In this document: piece after piece, positions 32,701-45,099 of the stretch | How positions within the stretch are numbered: position 1 is the stretch's first letter | Layout: the number at the start of each line of letters is the position of its first letter | Origin: Pempheris klunzingeri | Lineage: Eukaryota > Chordata > Actinopteri > Acropomatiformes > Pempheridae | Direction of reading: 5' to 3' | Length of the DNA stretch: 64,000 nt | Assembly: GCF_042242105.1 (NCBI RefSeq) | Contig: NC_092013.1 | Coordinates: forward strand, 2,346,487-2,410,486 | Program-made: the position numbers and the translations under genes | The notes under the pieces: model-generated | Database searches by the model: none | What the model saw: only the letters and a program-made list of their open reading frames with translations | What the model was told of the DNA's origin: nothing

Positions 32701-33911
32701 CCTTCACACAGTCTGTGTGTCCATCCCATCATGCCTCTGGCCCAACCGCGCTGGTGATCGGCTCGTACTCGTAATGTCCTGTGCAAAGAGCAATAATTGA
32801 TCATTTATCGCTGGAGGTGTCCTGTGAAACAATGGAGGTCTATGGGGAAAATACCTTTTGGGCTGCAGTGGAGTATAAAGTTACAGAAGCTGGAAACATC
32901 TGTGTACAAGTACTTGAGTAAATGTATTTAGTCATATCACCAAAAAATACTAATAATTTAACTAAATTAATAAAAGCATTTTGATTAATTATTTAGTTAG
33001 TGTTTGTTTATCGGATAAGAAAATGTGAAGAAATCCAGATGTATTGGGGACCCACTTAAAAAAGACAATAGCTCTGGTTCTGCTGCTTTGATTTACATTT
33101 TTTAACCGACTAAATCAAGTAATTTCCAAAAGTAAAGTTTTTTCTTACAGCCCGAACCTCTTTGGGACAAAAGAATCAGTTGGATGTTTGTGGCATGTGT
33201 CCTCCTGGTTTGTCCAATCAGTGAGAAATAACCAATAGATTGATTAAAATAAGCCGCGAGGTGCTGTTTGTCCTGTGTAATTTCCCAGCATGCATTACAG
33301 ACCACCGGGAAGCCGTCACGGCTCAACGCGGCGATCGTGTAAAGTGTTAATCAGAGTGAGATGATCCCATCAGTCGTGTCTGATTCAGTTGTGGCTGATT
33401 GGATTGGCGTCGTGGACGGATTGTTGTGGAGGGGATTAGAGATGTCCGAGCTGATATCCGTGATCGCTCTCGTCTGTCAAGGTCTTCCCATCGGTGTCCG
33501 CTCTCTGTCCCACTTCCAGACAAATGAGGAGTATCTCTCAGATCCCAACGCACATCCCATGCTTTTTTTTTTTTTAACTTTTTCCCCCCACTGAAGCTTC
33601 AGCTATCAACTTTTCATAAATTAAACAATATCAAAGGACACGATTGATTATTCTGTATCCTCTTTTTGTCAGCAAATCCATTTCTCTGATTGGTTTGCCC
33701 ATTGGTTCCCACTGAAGATGAAAATACTCTTCGAATGTATAGTTTCACTCCTCAGTAATTTCCCAAAACAGCTGCTCACTGTAGTTTTTGATAAACAGGT
33801 GGAAATAGCACATTTGATGGGGACTATTTCCAGCAGGGGATTAATCCACACGTGGTGCTCAAGTGAGTATCTGGGGCAGCAGGACAGTGTGTGAGTCTAA
33901 ATAAACTATTG

Positions 33912-33960
<49 letters not shown>
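33912..33960 (+). repeat. (TG)n microsatellite
   Basis: A pure TG run of about 48 bases. Confidence 0.9.
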
Positions 33961-34637
33961 GGTGGTGATGAAGGAACACGTCAGCCAGTGCAAGTGTTGG
34001 TTTTTGGACAACAGTTGAACTGAAGCAGATATATCAGTATTTGTTGGGATCATTCACAGTTGGTTCTGGCATTTTCATGGAAGTCTCTGCCGTCATATAT
34101 GCAGCTTATATTTAAACTTATGGGGATGTTAAAACGGCGTCAAAGTCTTGTTAAAATGGCCACCGGTTCAAAGCAAAAGCGTTGGTGATTTTATAACTTG
34201 TGACTTTGATGAAAGGTGTGTTTCCACCAACCAGGAAGTAAATGTTTCATTACATTCAAAGTCGGTGCAGAGGCTCGAGCAGAGGCGGTGGGTGACGCTG
34301 CACACGGGAAGCGAGTCGAGCGAATTGAAAATGTTCTGGTGATCAAACACAAGTTGCTTTGCGTTTAGGGGAAACGCAGCTTTACAGGTGCTGATAGTTG
34401 TCACCTTATGTTGAGCAATAGGTTAGCTGTTTTTATGCTAAGCTAAGCTGCCTGTCTGTAGCTTCATATTTCCTGTACAGACATGAGAGGAGCATTAGTC
34501 TTCTCATCTTAACTCTTGGCAAGAAGCAAATAAGCGTATTTCCCACTGCCGCTCACCTAATCTTAACCCTCAGCTATTAGAGGGAGGTCGGCATGCATGC
34601 CTGTACGTACCTGTGTTTGTTGCCCTCAGGTGTGATG

Positions 34638-35489
34638 ATGGGAGCAGAGCAGAGCCACGAGAGGAAGGCTGAGGAGAGAGAAGAGGAGGCTGGCAAACAT
34701 CAGGAGTCTGCCAACACTGACAGCTCAGGACCTGCTGAAGCTGAAGGTAAAATAACTAAGGACACGTTCTCGACTAATCTTCTTACGGACAATTTTGACT
34801 TGACTTCATTATTTTCATTTTATTTTTCCACGCTACTGCATTTTTCTAATGTAGTTTCTCCTCAGATTAAAGGGATAGTTTGGATTTTTTGATGCAAGGA
34901 AAAAAGGGTTTTAACCCAGCTGGAAACATCAATATCTATAATATAAGTTAATGCCACGTTTAGTCCTTTCCATCAGACAGCTGTAGCCGAATGGGAACTA
35001 AAGCTGCTCTCTTCAAACCCACCAGACGTTGATGTTGTAATGCATTAGTTTGGATCCAAACTGACCCTTAAAAACACCAAACTCACCCAATAAGGCAAAC
35101 TAACTAATGATCCCTGTAAGATTTTTAACATGAAAATATACAATAAGCCTCTAAAATACAGTATGTTTACTTAAATAAAGGCTCTGAATACCTTTCTGCA
35201 GTGACAAGTTAAATTACTGCTGACCTCTACTCACCTTCCTTGTCTTATTCGTCCTAAAGAAGCCAACTTCATGAGAATGAATTTTCATCGTCACCTCTTT
35301 TTTTATCCTAGAAGTAAAAAGCAAAAAAACAAAAATGTCATTGCACACATCATGAAAAAGAGGATTCATTTACAGCAAGTGATGCATTTTTGTCCCGCAG
35401 ACACCCCAGGAGAGCTGCCCCAGTGCCAGATGGGAAACAGGAAGGTAGACAACATGTGTTTCATGATCTCGTGCACCAACTGGTACTAA
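34638..35489 (+). CDS. mmp24os: MMP24OS-like myristoylation-type micropeptide
   Basis: Two coding exons, 34,638-34,746 (acceptor CCCTCAG ends at 34,629) and 35,401-35,489 (acceptor TGTCCCGCAG), join in phase 1 to a 65-residue protein. It starts MGAEQSHERKAEEREE and ends NMCFMISCTNWY. The human MMP24OS protein is of similar length, starts MGAQLS and ends RFLIACTSWY, so both ends are conserved while the middle (acidic and charged here, Pro/Gln-rich in human) is not. A Met precedes the chosen start (34,635); I prefer the second because Gly2 then becomes a candidate N-myristoylation site and matches human. EIF6 and MMP24OS are neighbours on human chromosome 20, which supports the call. Function is unknown. 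A possible polyadenylation signal is AATAAA at about 35,904. Confidence 0.8.
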
Positions 35490-35959
35490 ACTGGTCCTGG
35501 AACAACAGGTTCACGACACAGAAGATGCTCATATGAGCTAAAATATGGGAGAAGTTGTTGTGACTCTTCAGGAACCCTCCGAAAATCCAAAACCAAATCT
35601 TCGCTGAAGTCCCACGTGCTTGCTGCATTTTTAGAGGACTTGTTTGGAAAATCCTGCAGTGTCAGTGAGTAGTTAGAAGATGAATGCTGATGTTTTTACT
35701 GCTGACTGCTTGTTTGTTTGTCTGAACCTTTCACCTGCTGTTCTTACAATGAGGTTCTTTACCAGTATTACAGCTCGATGTATGAAAATGGATGAATCCA
35801 GTTATCTAAACTACTCTCTCAGACGCTGGTTCAGTCAAAGGAATAGCCTGATGTCACAGCCGCTGCGGGTTAGGAACAATGTAGATAGGAAACCTGTTTA
35901 GAATGAATAAACACAGCAGGTAAACACACGGAAAGTTAAAGGCTTTGATTGCATTATGA

Positions 35960-36430
35960 GTTTCTGCAAAATCCATTTCAGTTGTGACCGAGAGGAACAA
36001 GAAGGTTCGGAGAGGATGTGAAGACACATGGACTGTAAATTAAATGGCATCCCAGCATTAGTGTGTATTCTTTTGGTGGGTGGTTGAATTTGTGAGGTTT
36101 GAATTGAAGGCCGAAAATGGGATGGAGAGCAGATAAAGATTCGTGGACCATAAATACGATGGCGTTCCAGAAATGGAGCAAACACACTTTGCCAGTAAAA
36201 ACTGCCTGTTGGAAACATAAAGTATTTGTAAACTCTGATGATTACAGCTGTGTATGAATGTGTTTCTCTTCATGTTTTGGGAGGTTAAATGTCAGAGAAG
36301 TAGATGAATATCTGGTCTGTGGTTGGTTGAAATCTCTGTCAGTTCACTGAGTTTGTGAATTTGAGCCAAATGGATTATTTCACCAACAACAACTGAAATA
36401 AAGATGTTTGATTTCACTCGTGTCTCATTA
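35960..36430 (+). pseudogene. 3-prime UTR relic of a lost TRIM-family gene
   Basis: 36,060-36,300 is the plus-strand version of the 3-prime flank block (CATAAATACGATGGCGTTC, GCCTGTTGGAAACATAAAG). 36,355-36,430 matches the 3-prime UTR end of the right array (GTGAATTTGAGCCAAA, then ACTGAAATAAAG with a polyadenylation signal near 36,399, then GTGTCTCATTA). No coding exon remains in front of it. It marks the inner edge of the right gene cluster and implies a deleted family member. A 14-base C run lies at about 36,512-36,525. Confidence 0.5.
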
Positions 36431-36689
36431 AATTCATTACATTCAAATTATAGCTCACAATTGATTTTTATTGTACTGTTTTTCTCTCCTTACAAGTGTT
36501 TTTAATAACCCCCCCCCCCCCCCCCTCTGTGGTGTTTCTATTGTAAGCAAATACAGTTTTAAAACAAGCTCAACACACTCAGTGACACTGGGCTATGATC
36601 ACCGACACACCTCCCTCCCTCCATCCCTTTCCCTCCCATGATCCACCAGTCCTATAATATTACAGGGCTTCAAGTTATCCTCTAACTCT

Positions 36690-36935
36690 TCCACTGCATT
36701 CAGTGTAGGTTCAAAGTCTACAAAGCCTCACCCCTCACCTGACTCACTCGAGACAAACCAGGAAACAGTCTGTTATTTTTCTTCAGTGAGGAGAGAGACA
36801 CAGACTGAAGAGCAGACGATCAGATTCACCTTCAGACCAAACTACCAACTTTCTCTGAGTGAGTTCAGCTACAGGAGAGAAAAGTGGAAACAACAACACT
36901 GCTGCTTCAACCTGCCGAGTCTCCAAACACTGCAT
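36690..36935 (+). promoter_or_regulatory. Leader exon and promoter module P3, upstream of the RING TRIM gene
   Basis: This is a plus-strand copy of the module. TGACTCA (AP-1 consensus) and GAGACAAACCAGGAAACAG lie near 36,740-36,770. The leader reads AGAGCAGACGATCAGATTC and ends at a GTGAGT donor at 36,936. The coding exon acceptor (GTGTTTTCAG, ending at 37,044) is only about 100 bases away, so the first intron is very short here compared with PYD genes. Confidence 0.6.
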
Positions 36936-37061
36936 GTGAGTTTGACTAAAAACTGGAGTCACACTGAAAGTAAACTTCACTGTGGTTAGGAGAGAAGGGA
37001 GGGGAGCTGTGGCTGACTGTGATCCCTGTCTGCTGTGTTTTCAGCTTCACTCACAGACAAA

Positions 37062-38462
37062 ATGGCTTCCAGATCAGAGGAGGATCTCTGCTGTCCGGTC
37101 TGTCACGACATCTTCAAACATCCTGTTGTTCTGTCATGTAGCCACAGCTTCTGTAAAGACTGTCTGAAGAGATGGTGGAGAGAGAAACAAACACAGGAGT
37201 GTCCACTTTGTAAGAGAAGATCTTCAAGGTCAGAACCTCCTTCAAACCTGGCGTTAAAGAACCTGTGTGAGTCCTTCTTACTGGAGAGAGATCAGAGAGC
37301 TTCAGAGGCTCTCTGCAGTCTGCACTCTGAGAAACTCAAACTCTTCTGTGTGGACCATCAGCAGCCGGTGTGTCTCATCTGCAGAGATTCAGAAAAACAC
37401 ACCAACCACAGATTCAGACCAATTGATGAAGCTGCACAACAACACAAGAAGGAACTTCAGGAAACTCTGAAGCCCTTAAAGAAGAAGTTAAAGGTTTCTG
37501 AACAAGTTAAAGTGAAGTTTGATCAAACAGCAAAACACATTAAGGTCCAGGCCCGACAGACAGAGAGGCAGATTAAGGAGAAGTTTAAGAAGCTTCACCA
37601 GTTTCTAGAAGAGGAAGAGGAGGTGAGGATGGCTGCACTGAGGGAGGAAGAGGAGCAGAAGAGTCAGATGATGAAGGAGAAGATGGAGGCTCTGAGCAGA
37701 GAGATAGCAGCTCTTTCACACACAGTCAGAGCCACAGAGGAGGAGCTGAGAGCTGAAGACGTCTCATTCCTGAACAACTACAAGGCTGCAGTGGAGAGAG
37801 TCCAGCAGCGCCTCCTGCTGGAGGATCCACAGCTGCCCTCAGGAGCTCTGATAGACGAGGCCAAACACCTGGGCAACCTGACCTTCAACATCTGGAACAA
37901 GATGAAGGACATGGTCTCCTACTCTCCTGTGATCCTGGACCCAAACGCTGCACATCCACAACTCATCCTGTCTGAAGATCTGAGCAGCCTGAGAGGAGGA
38001 GAGAAACAGCAGCTTCCTGATAATCCAGAGAGGTTTGATTGTTACTTCAGTGTTCTTGGATCTGAGGGCTTCACCTCAGGGACTCACAGCTGGGATGTTG
38101 AGGTTGGAGACAACAGGACTTGGTCACTGGGTCTGTTAGCAGAGTCTGTCCAGAGGAAGAAACGCATACAGTCTGGATTCTGGAGAATAGGACTCTGTGA
38201 TGGTAAATACTCAGCACATTCACCACCAGCTTCATTCACTGATCTCGTTGTGCAGAAGAAGCCTCAGAGGATCAGAGTGAATCTGGACTGGAAAAGACGA
38301 AAGCTGTCGTTCTCTGATCCTGATACTAACAGACACATACACACCTTCACACACACCTTCACTCAGAGGATGTTTCCAATCATTGACACTTGGGATAATC
38401 TCCCAATGAAGATATTACCAGTGCAGGTCAGTGTGACAGTGGGACAGAGCAGTCAGAGATAA
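37062..38462 (+). CDS. TRIM E3 ubiquitin ligase: RING, B-box2, coiled coil, PRY-SPRY
   Basis: A single coding exon encodes 466 residues from the ATG at 37,062. The C3HC4 RING has Cys11, Cys14, Cys26, His28, Cys31, Cys34, Cys47 and Cys50 ([18 protein letters not shown]). B-box2 begins at Cys85 (CSLH) and continues [13 protein letters not shown] to His116. The coiled coil covers about 126-250, PRY starts near 290, and SPRY ([15 protein letters not shown]) runs to about 455. RING TRIMs transfer ubiquitin with E2 enzymes, and many fish TRIMs with this layout act in antiviral signalling (family knowledge). An acceptor just upstream (37,044/37,045) leaves SLTDK in frame with the Met, the same phase-1 acceptor used by the PYD genes. 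A PYD exon could therefore be spliced onto this body. AATAAA lies at 38,853. Confidence 0.88.
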   Translation: MASRSEEDLCCPVCHDIFKHPVVLSCSHSFCKDCLKRWWREKQTQECPLCKRRSSRSEPPSNLALKNLCESFLLERDQRASEALCSLHSEKLKLFCVDHQQPVCLICRDSEKHTNHRFRPIDEAAQQHKKELQETLKPLKKKLKVSEQVKVKFDQTAKHIKVQARQTERQIKEKFKKLHQFLEEEEEVRMAALREEEEQKSQMMKEKMEALSREIAALSHTVRATEEELRAEDVSFLNNYKAAVERVQQRLLLEDPQLPSGALIDEAKHLGNLTFNIWNKMKDMVSYSPVILDPNAAHPQLILSEDLSSLRGGEKQQLPDNPERFDCYFSVLGSEGFTSGTHSWDVEVGDNRTWSLGLLAESVQRKKRIQSGFWRIGLCDGKYSAHSPPASFTDLVVQKKPQRIRVNLDWKRRKLSFSDPDTNRHIHTFTHTFTQRMFPIIDTWDNLPMKILPVQVSVTVGQSSQR

Positions 38463-39350
38463 AGAGGATGAAGCTGCACCTGTCCTCCACCTGTCTCATT
38501 ATTCTCATTATTCCACAGACGCATATTTTAGTTTCTGCTGTTGTTTTAATTTTCTCTTTATTTAGTTTGAAAATCTACTTTTTGTTTCTACTGACGATCT
38601 TTTCATGTGTACATTTTTCTGATCTTTATCTCTGGTCTATTCAGGATTTGTCTTTTTATTAATAATACTGTATCATTTTAAATTGTTGTCCATATTTTAA
38701 TTCTCTTCACTTGTGTGTGTGGAGCCATGAAGACCAGCAACCGCTGTTTGGAGAAGAAAAGGGAAGACACCTGTCGCACACACACAACCTGATGTTAATG
38801 CCCATAATGAGAAGAAGGAGGACAGGAAACCTGCTGTGAGAGTCTCTCAGGGAATAAACTGACCAGGTTCATGCCTGGAAAAGTAAAAGTTATGATCCCG
38901 TTTTGACTTCTTTCACATTCAGTTCAGTCACGACAAGGAGGCTCAAAATGGGATGGAGAGCAGATAAAGATTCGTGGCCCATAAATACGATGGCGTTCTA
39001 GAAATGGAGCAAACACACTTGGACAGTAAAAACTGCCTGTTGGAAACATAAAGTATTTCTAAACTCTGATGATTACAGCTGTGTATGAATGTGTTTCTCT
39101 TCATGTTTTGGGAGGTTAAAGATCAGAGAAGTAGATGAATATTATGGAATCAAATATTGAGATATCACATGATGTAAATATAACGTATTGATTAAGATGA
39201 AGTAGGAATTGATAAAGATATTTAATACGATGACAAGTGTTGATCAATTAATAAAGGTGATGGAACATGTAACCAATCAATAAGTGTGAATCAATGTAAC
39301 CAAATATCACAATTTATTCTCTGTTTAAATAAGTTGTTTTACATTGTTTT
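38463..39350 (+). repeat. 3-prime UTR and flank block of the RING TRIM gene
   Basis: Mirror copy of 9,640-10,511. It includes AATAAA at 38,853-38,858 and the CATAAATACGATGGCGTTC block. It ends at the next leader module, the same order as on the left flank. Confidence 0.6.
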
Positions 39351-39429
39351 AATAAATGCAGCAAGAAGAAACCAGAACCTCAGGGTGTAAACTGGAGTGA
39401 ATACTTTGTTTTAAAATTGTACTGAGGAA

Positions 39430-39682
39430 GAGTTGGAGCCTGATGGTGTCAGCAGGAGGTGCTGTAGGATCAAAGCCCCACCCCTCACCTGACTCACTAG
39501 AGACAAACCAGGAAACAGTTTCTTCCTGCTTAAAGAGAGACACACGGACTGAAGAGCAGACGATCAGATTCACCTTCAGACCAAACTACCAACTTTCTCT
39601 GAGTGAGTTCAGCTACAGGAGAGAAAAATGGAAAACTGCTCAATTCCTGCTTCAAGCTGCTGAGTCTCCACACACACTGAAC
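39430..39682 (+). promoter_or_regulatory. Leader exon and promoter module P4, upstream of array unit R1
   Basis: This is a near-identical, inverted copy of the module at 9.3-9.6 kb. It contains CACCTGACTCACTAGAGAC (AP-1 consensus TGACTCA) and AGACAAACCAGGAAACAG, and ends at a GTGAGT donor at 39,683. The PYD exon of R1 starts 1.4 kb downstream. No equivalent exists upstream of R2-R5. Confidence 0.6.
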
Positions 39683-39997
39683 GTGAGTCTGACTAAAGAA
39701 ACACTCAAAGTGAAAGTACATTACAGAGAAGTTAGTAGAGCAGGGAGGGGAGCCATTATTCATTCATGGTTTATCTGATAGGGACAGATGCAGTACAGCT
39801 CTCCCATGCAAGGTTCATAGTGTTTATAGTGGATGGTAACTTGCAGCTCCCGTCTTTACAAGGACTTTTATGAAAATAACAGATTGAAACAATGAGATTA
39901 ACAGAAGGTAAACTGGATACAGCAAAACACAATGAAGCACAAGTTTAAAAACCTTTCAGTCCAGAACTAGACATGAGTACAGGTTTGTTGCTGAATT

Positions 39998-40626
39998 CAC
40001 CATCACCATCATGAAAGTAGGGCATTTAAGTAGAAGCATGCACTGGTAATTTCTTCATTTTAAACACTTTATTGAAAGAAAATCTAACAATAGTGGTAGG
40101 TATACCACAACAAAACATTTCAGTGTCTCAGTAAATTGGGACGTGGCCAAAGGACGTCCACTCCTCTCCTTTCTGTGACTCTTCCAGTCTCTGTATCACT
40201 GTTCCAACCTCCTGATGACACTCTGTGACCCTCTAAGCTCAGTGAACACCTCCGTCTGAGGACTTCCTGTTTGAAGCCTCCAGTGTTGAGGTGCTGTTGA
40301 TCAATTGTTAGGTGTCGTCTTGTTCTCATGATGTCAGATTGTGAACAGCACAATGAGGAGGACTGTTTAAATACCAATTCTAATTGAACCAGGAAATGTA
40401 TTGGTGGATTCATGGATCAAACCTGTTGTGAATGTTGCTGTTAAGCTTCTTGTTAGAGAACAGCAGCTGGTGCAGAAAGTACTGAGACACTGAACAGTTG
40501 GACATGTGCATTCAAAGGTTTAGAGAAGGTCACATTAAGTTCACCTGGAAAAGTTACAATGCATTTTAGGTTCATCCTGAAATTTCACCCGAAAGCTGAA
40601 TATCCCTAACTTTTTGTGAGTAGTGT
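39998..40626. mobile_element. Probable non-autonomous DNA transposon that replaced family sequence
   Basis: Comparison with the mirrored left copies (8,760-8,990 and 14,970-15,205) shows that about 200 bases of shared sequence are replaced here by about 630 foreign bases. The left edge is GCTGAATTCACC and the right edge is GTAGTGTATTTACTCAAAAT. The right end reads CCTAACTTTTTGTGAGTAGT, resembling the end of a common fish Tc1/mariner-like family. The left end was not matched to it, so the family and the mechanism are uncertain. No transposase is recognisable. Confidence 0.35.
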
Positions 40627-41108
40627 ATTTACTCAAAATGCGGCTCTGATTAACTTCCAGTAAGTCCCACACTCATCTTCCAGCGGGGGCCCCCTTCAGT
40701 GACCTCGCTCCACATCCAAACCTGTGCACCCACTAAGAGATGTATTTACAAGTGAAGCAGGACTGTAAATGAGTAAATGTGTTCCAGTGTTGATTTTTTC
40801 CCTGAGAGGGTCTAATTAGTGCAAGAATGAGTCAAGCTGAGGTGTGACAGGCTGTTGTTCTTTCCAAAGTCCAACAGTTTTCTTTTGTCTGTCCTAGAAC
40901 CAAACTGTGGTATATCAATTAGTAAATACATCTTTTTTTCACTCTCTTTCGCTTGATTTCTTAAAAACTTAAAAACTGTGAACCAGAAATATCTGGCCTT
41001 CATTCCACCATTGACTCTAGTTGAAGCTCCTGTTGCTGCTCTGATGTGTTTGTGTTCAAGTTTTCCTTCTGGTTTTACGGCTCTGTCTGATTTTAGTAGG
41101 GAGACACC

Positions 41109-44100
41109 ATGACGTCAGAGGACCTTTTGAACTCTCTGGAGGAATTAAGAGACAGTGAATTCAAGAAGTTCAAATGGTATCTGCAGCAGCCCGACATCCT
41201 GCAGGGCTACCAAACCATCAAAGGGTCCAAACTGGAGAAGGCAGAAAGGCTGGACACAGTGACTCTGATGGTGCAAACATATAAACTTGATGGAGCTCTG
41301 AAGGTAACCAAGATGATTCTAGAGAAAATACCCAGGAAGGATCTGGTGCAGCGTTTGTCAGACTCCATCTCAGAACCAAAAGGTCAGAACACATTTGTGT
41401 TTCCAGATAAAAAGAGTTGTATGACAAACAGAACTTGGAAACTATGACTGATCTTGTAATTACGACAAAAGGTTTAAAGTTGGGGTAGGCAGCTTATTTT
41501 GAACTTTCAGCATGTTGTAATTCAAGTGGTTTGAGAGAAAGACTTTTGCACCTCCATCCATCCATCCAAGATCTTCTGCTTATCCGGGTTTGAGTCTTGG
41601 TGGCAACAGGTCAAGTAGTTCCAGACTCCCTTCTCCCAAACAATGCTTTCCAGCTCCTCCTGGGGGATCCCGAGGCGTCCCCAGGCCAGGCGAGAGATGT
41701 AATCCCTCCAGCGGGTTCTGGGTCACCTCCTGGAGGGACATGCCCAGAAAACCTCTCAGGGGAGGCGCCCAGGAGGCATCCTGACCAGATGCCCGAACCA
41801 CTGAATTGGCTACTTTCGATGTGCAGGAGCAGCGGCTCTTCTCCGAGCCCCTCCCGGGTGTCCGAGCTCCTCACCCTATCTCTAAGGCTGAGCCCAGACA
41901 CCCTTCGGAGGAAATTCATTTCAGCCGCTTGTATCTCGTTCTTTAGGTCATGACCCAGAGCTCATGACCACAGGTGAGGGTTGGAACGTAGATCGGCTGG
42001 TAAATCAATCAATCTTCACCACAACAGACCGGTACAGCGCTCGCATTACTACTGACGCTGCACCAATCCATCTGTCCATCTCACGCTCCATTTTACCCCC
42101 ACTCATGAACAAGACCCCGAGATGCTTAAACTCCCCCACTTGGGGCAGCAACTCACTCCCAACCTAGAGGGGGCAATCCACCTTTTTCTGGCAGAGAACC
42201 ACGGCCTCAGACTTAGAGGTGCTGACCCTCATCCCTTCACACTCAGCTGCAAACCGCCCCAACGCCTGCTGAAGGTCGCGGTCTGAGGAAGCCAACAGAA
42301 CCACATCATCTGCAAAAAGCAGAGATGAAATTCTGAGATCAATGGAGGAAAGTCCTGCAGTTTCTACTCCAGCAACGACGACGACCATCTACACCCAAAG
42401 AAAGGAAGACAGGCTCATCAAACAGAGGCTGAAATTAATGTAATAAACGAGTCAGTGTCAGTGAAGATGAGCACACGACTGCAGCACGGACACTTGCACA
42501 CTTTGGCACTCTCTATATCGTGCAAGAAACTGAAGTTAGCAGCTTCAACTGATTGTGTTTGTGATCCCAATGCTGTCATACTTTGCAGCAGCAATTCTGA
42601 CAATTACCTCCCTACTTTCTTTTCAAAGGTGTGGACCTGTGAAGTCCTTTGGGATGATTTACTGTAATGTTAGCTGGCGTTAGCTACATGAACATTCTGC
42701 CACAGTTAGCACAAGGCTAAACCTTTAGCAACATCCACTCATCACCTGCTTCCATGGTATATCTATGTACACAAGCTAAAACACCTAACAGCCTCTGTTA
42801 GACTCTATTTCTTCCTTTTCCATGTTGCTTTCCACTGTAGTCAGTTGTTGTCAATGGAATAGCAACTTTTTCTGCAGGACTTTCCGTCATTGGATCAGGA
42901 AACTGAAGGCATGTTCACGCTCATCAGCATTTGAAGAACAGCCAATAGGAGCGCTGTCTCTTTATCAAAGCCAAACATTCAAAAGCCCGAAAACAGCCAA
43001 GAGGAGGAGCAGAAGTCCAGTTTACTATCTGACCACTTGAATTGCAACATGCTGAAAGGTTATCATGGATAGAATAACCTGCCTACTCCACCTCTAAGTG
43101 CACTGTGGACCAGGTTTAGGGTATAAATGAAGGGGGGTTTTGACTGTATGCTAGATAAGTAGCAGAGTGATGCAGATGCTGAGAAATTTAAGGTTGTTCT
43201 CACACACACTGACTGTAGTTTCTGTCTGCTTTGCTTTCAGCTTCGCTCAGAGACAAGAAGAAACTTCAGGAAACTCTGGAGCCTTTAAAGAAGAAGTTAA
43301 AGGTTTTTGAACAAGTTAAAGTGAAGTTTGATCAAACAGTAAGACACATTAAGATCCAGGCCAGACAGACAGAGAGGCAGATTAAGGAGCAGTTTAAGAA
43401 GCTTCACCAGTTTCTAGAAGAGGAAGAGGAGGTGAGGATGGCTGCACTGAGGGAGGAAGAGCAGCAGAAGAGTCAGATGATGAAGGAGAAGATGGAGGCT
43501 CTGAGCAGAGAGATAGCAGCTCTTTCACACACAGTCAGAGCCACAGAGCAGGAGCTGAGAGCTGAAGACGTCTCATTCCTGAACAACTACAAGGCTGCAG
43601 TGGAGAGAGTCCAGCAGCGCCTCCTGCTGGAGGATCCACAGCTGCCCTCAGGAGCTCTGATAGACGAGGCCAAACACCTGGGCAACCTGACCTTCAACAT
43701 CTGGAACAAGATGAAGGACATGGTCTCCTACTCTCCTGTGATCCTGGACCCAAACACTGCACATCCAGACCTCATCCTGTCTGAAGATCTGAGCAGTGTG
43801 AGAGAAGGAGAGAAACAGCAGCTTCCTGATAATCCAGAGAGGTTTAATTATTTAAGTGTTCTGGGATCTGAGGGCTTCACCTCAGGGACTCACAGCTGGG
43901 ATGTCGAGGTTGGAGACAACAGAGGATGGACACTGGGTCTGTTAGCAGAGTCTGTCCAGAGGAAGAGAGACAGAATGTCTGGATTCTGGAGAATAGGACT
44001 CTATGGTGGTAAATACTCAGCACTCTCACCACAAGCTCAGGTCACTGATCTCGTGGTGCAGAAGAATCCTCAGAGGATCAGAGTGAATCTGGACTGGAAC

Positions 44101-44268
44101 AGAGGAAAGCTGTCGTTCTCTGATCCTGATACTAACACACACATACACACCTTCACACACACCTTCACTCAGAGGATGTTTCCATACATTAACACTTGGT
44201 ATAATCTCCCAATGAAGATGTTACCAGTGCAGGTCAGTGTGACAGTGGGACAGAGCAGTCAGAGATAA
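41109..44268 (+). CDS. PYD-coiled coil-PRY-SPRY protein, array unit R1
   Basis: Exons 41,109-41,382 and 43,241-44,268 join in phase 1 (AAAAG/GTCAGA donor; TTTGCTTTCAG acceptor) to 433 residues. PYD is 1-91, a coiled coil rich in Glu/Lys/Gln is about 97-220, and PRY-SPRY starts near 258. The body starts [14 protein letters not shown], so the B-box of the left genes is missing and the PYD abuts the coiled coil. R1 is the most distinct PYD of the array ([22 protein letters not shown]), and its SPRY has private changes ([19 protein letters not shown]). It is the only array gene with a leader module upstream (39.4-39.7 kb). AATAAA lies at 44,546. Role inferred: inflammasome-type sensor or adaptor modulator. 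Confidence 0.82.
41553..42388 (-). mobile_element. Rex3/RTE-like LINE fragment in the R1 intron
   Basis: The minus strand reads [40 protein letters not shown] and, later, [20 protein letters not shown], the RT and C-terminal region of fish Rex3. Stops and frame changes break it. The 3-prime end at 41,553-41,580 has the GGATAAGCAGAAGATC and (TGGA)n tail typical of Rex3. It is 5-prime truncated. The same fragment at the same place occurs in every unit, so it was inserted before the array expanded. Confidence 0.8.
43122..43127 (+). promoter_or_regulatory. TATA-like box before the R1 coiled coil-SPRY exon
   Basis: TATAAA sits in TAGGGTATAAATGAAGGGG, 114 bases before the exon 2 acceptor, and is kept at the same position in all five units. 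It could start short transcripts, but no in-frame start codon lies between it and the exon unless downstream methionines are used. Promoter activity is a guess from the motif. Confidence 0.25.
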
Positions 44269-45099
44269 AGAGAGGCTGATTGTATTTATGATGCTGTTCA
44301 TTTCTTCAAGGGAAAAGTCACTGAATTTAACATCCTCCTGCTGCCTCATTATCCCAAAGATTAATTATTTTGTGCCAGTTTATATTGTTCTTTTGTTAAA
44401 CAATCATCTGTTTGTTTCTGTCACTGACCTTTTCATATGTAAAATGATTTCACATCATTTATGATCTTCACGTCTCGCACCCCAGAAATTGAGCACCCCA
44501 GTGAGGTGTGAATTTGAGCCAAAACATTTCAACAGCAACGACTGAAATAAAGGTGGTTGAGCTTTTGTCGTTTGTGTCTCATTACTTTGCAAGATGTAGA
44601 GTTTAAGTTCAGCACTGAGTTTGTGAATGTAAAGCCAAGCAAACTGTTGTTCATATTTCTGCAAAGCTTCATTCATGATCAAGAAGAACCTCGAACAACA
44701 AGAAGAACAAGAACCTCAGTCAAACTGTGACGTTATGATTACCTGGATGTCAAGTTCTGTGCCGTGAGTTCAATTAGTTTGTTTGTGAGTGCACGTCAGT
44801 CATCAGTCTGACTTTGAAAATATACTTCATTTTCACAGTGTTGACAATATATGATATTATCATTCATCCAGTTTTAAGATTTTTTCACTGATAAACTGAA
44901 ACACTGATATTTGTTTGAATAAATATTATTCCCAGACTGTATTCATCATTTATGCACAGCATATAATTAAATACAGACTTTAAACGGCTTTCCCATGTAA
45001 AGCCAATCATAAAGTCATAATGAGTAACCTGATCTGTAAATGCGAGCGCTGGTTCAGGGCAGGTGGAGTTCACCTGTGTGTTTTTGACTCCTCCCACAG

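Larger units (their letters stand above)
31350..34600. other. Stretch without supported genes
   Basis: It contains a 15-base G run at about 31,680-31,694 with a GGTGGTGG-rich stretch after it, the second copy of the dispersed repeat at 32,495-32,700, and a (TG)n tract at 33,912-33,960. Small open frames lack recognised similarity and splice context. Part of it is likely the first intron of mmp24os. Confidence 0.5.

Noticed and set aside
41396-41474. Extension of the PYD open frame past its donor (112- and 125-codon versions among units)
   Set aside because: The GT donor in phase 1 and the matching acceptor explain the exon better. The two tail versions differ by two intron bases, as expected for non-coding sequence.
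42418-43040. Repeated small open frames in the array introns (for example 61, 70 and 72 codons)
   Set aside because: They lack recognised domains and paired splice sites. They persist in all units only because the units are recent copies.
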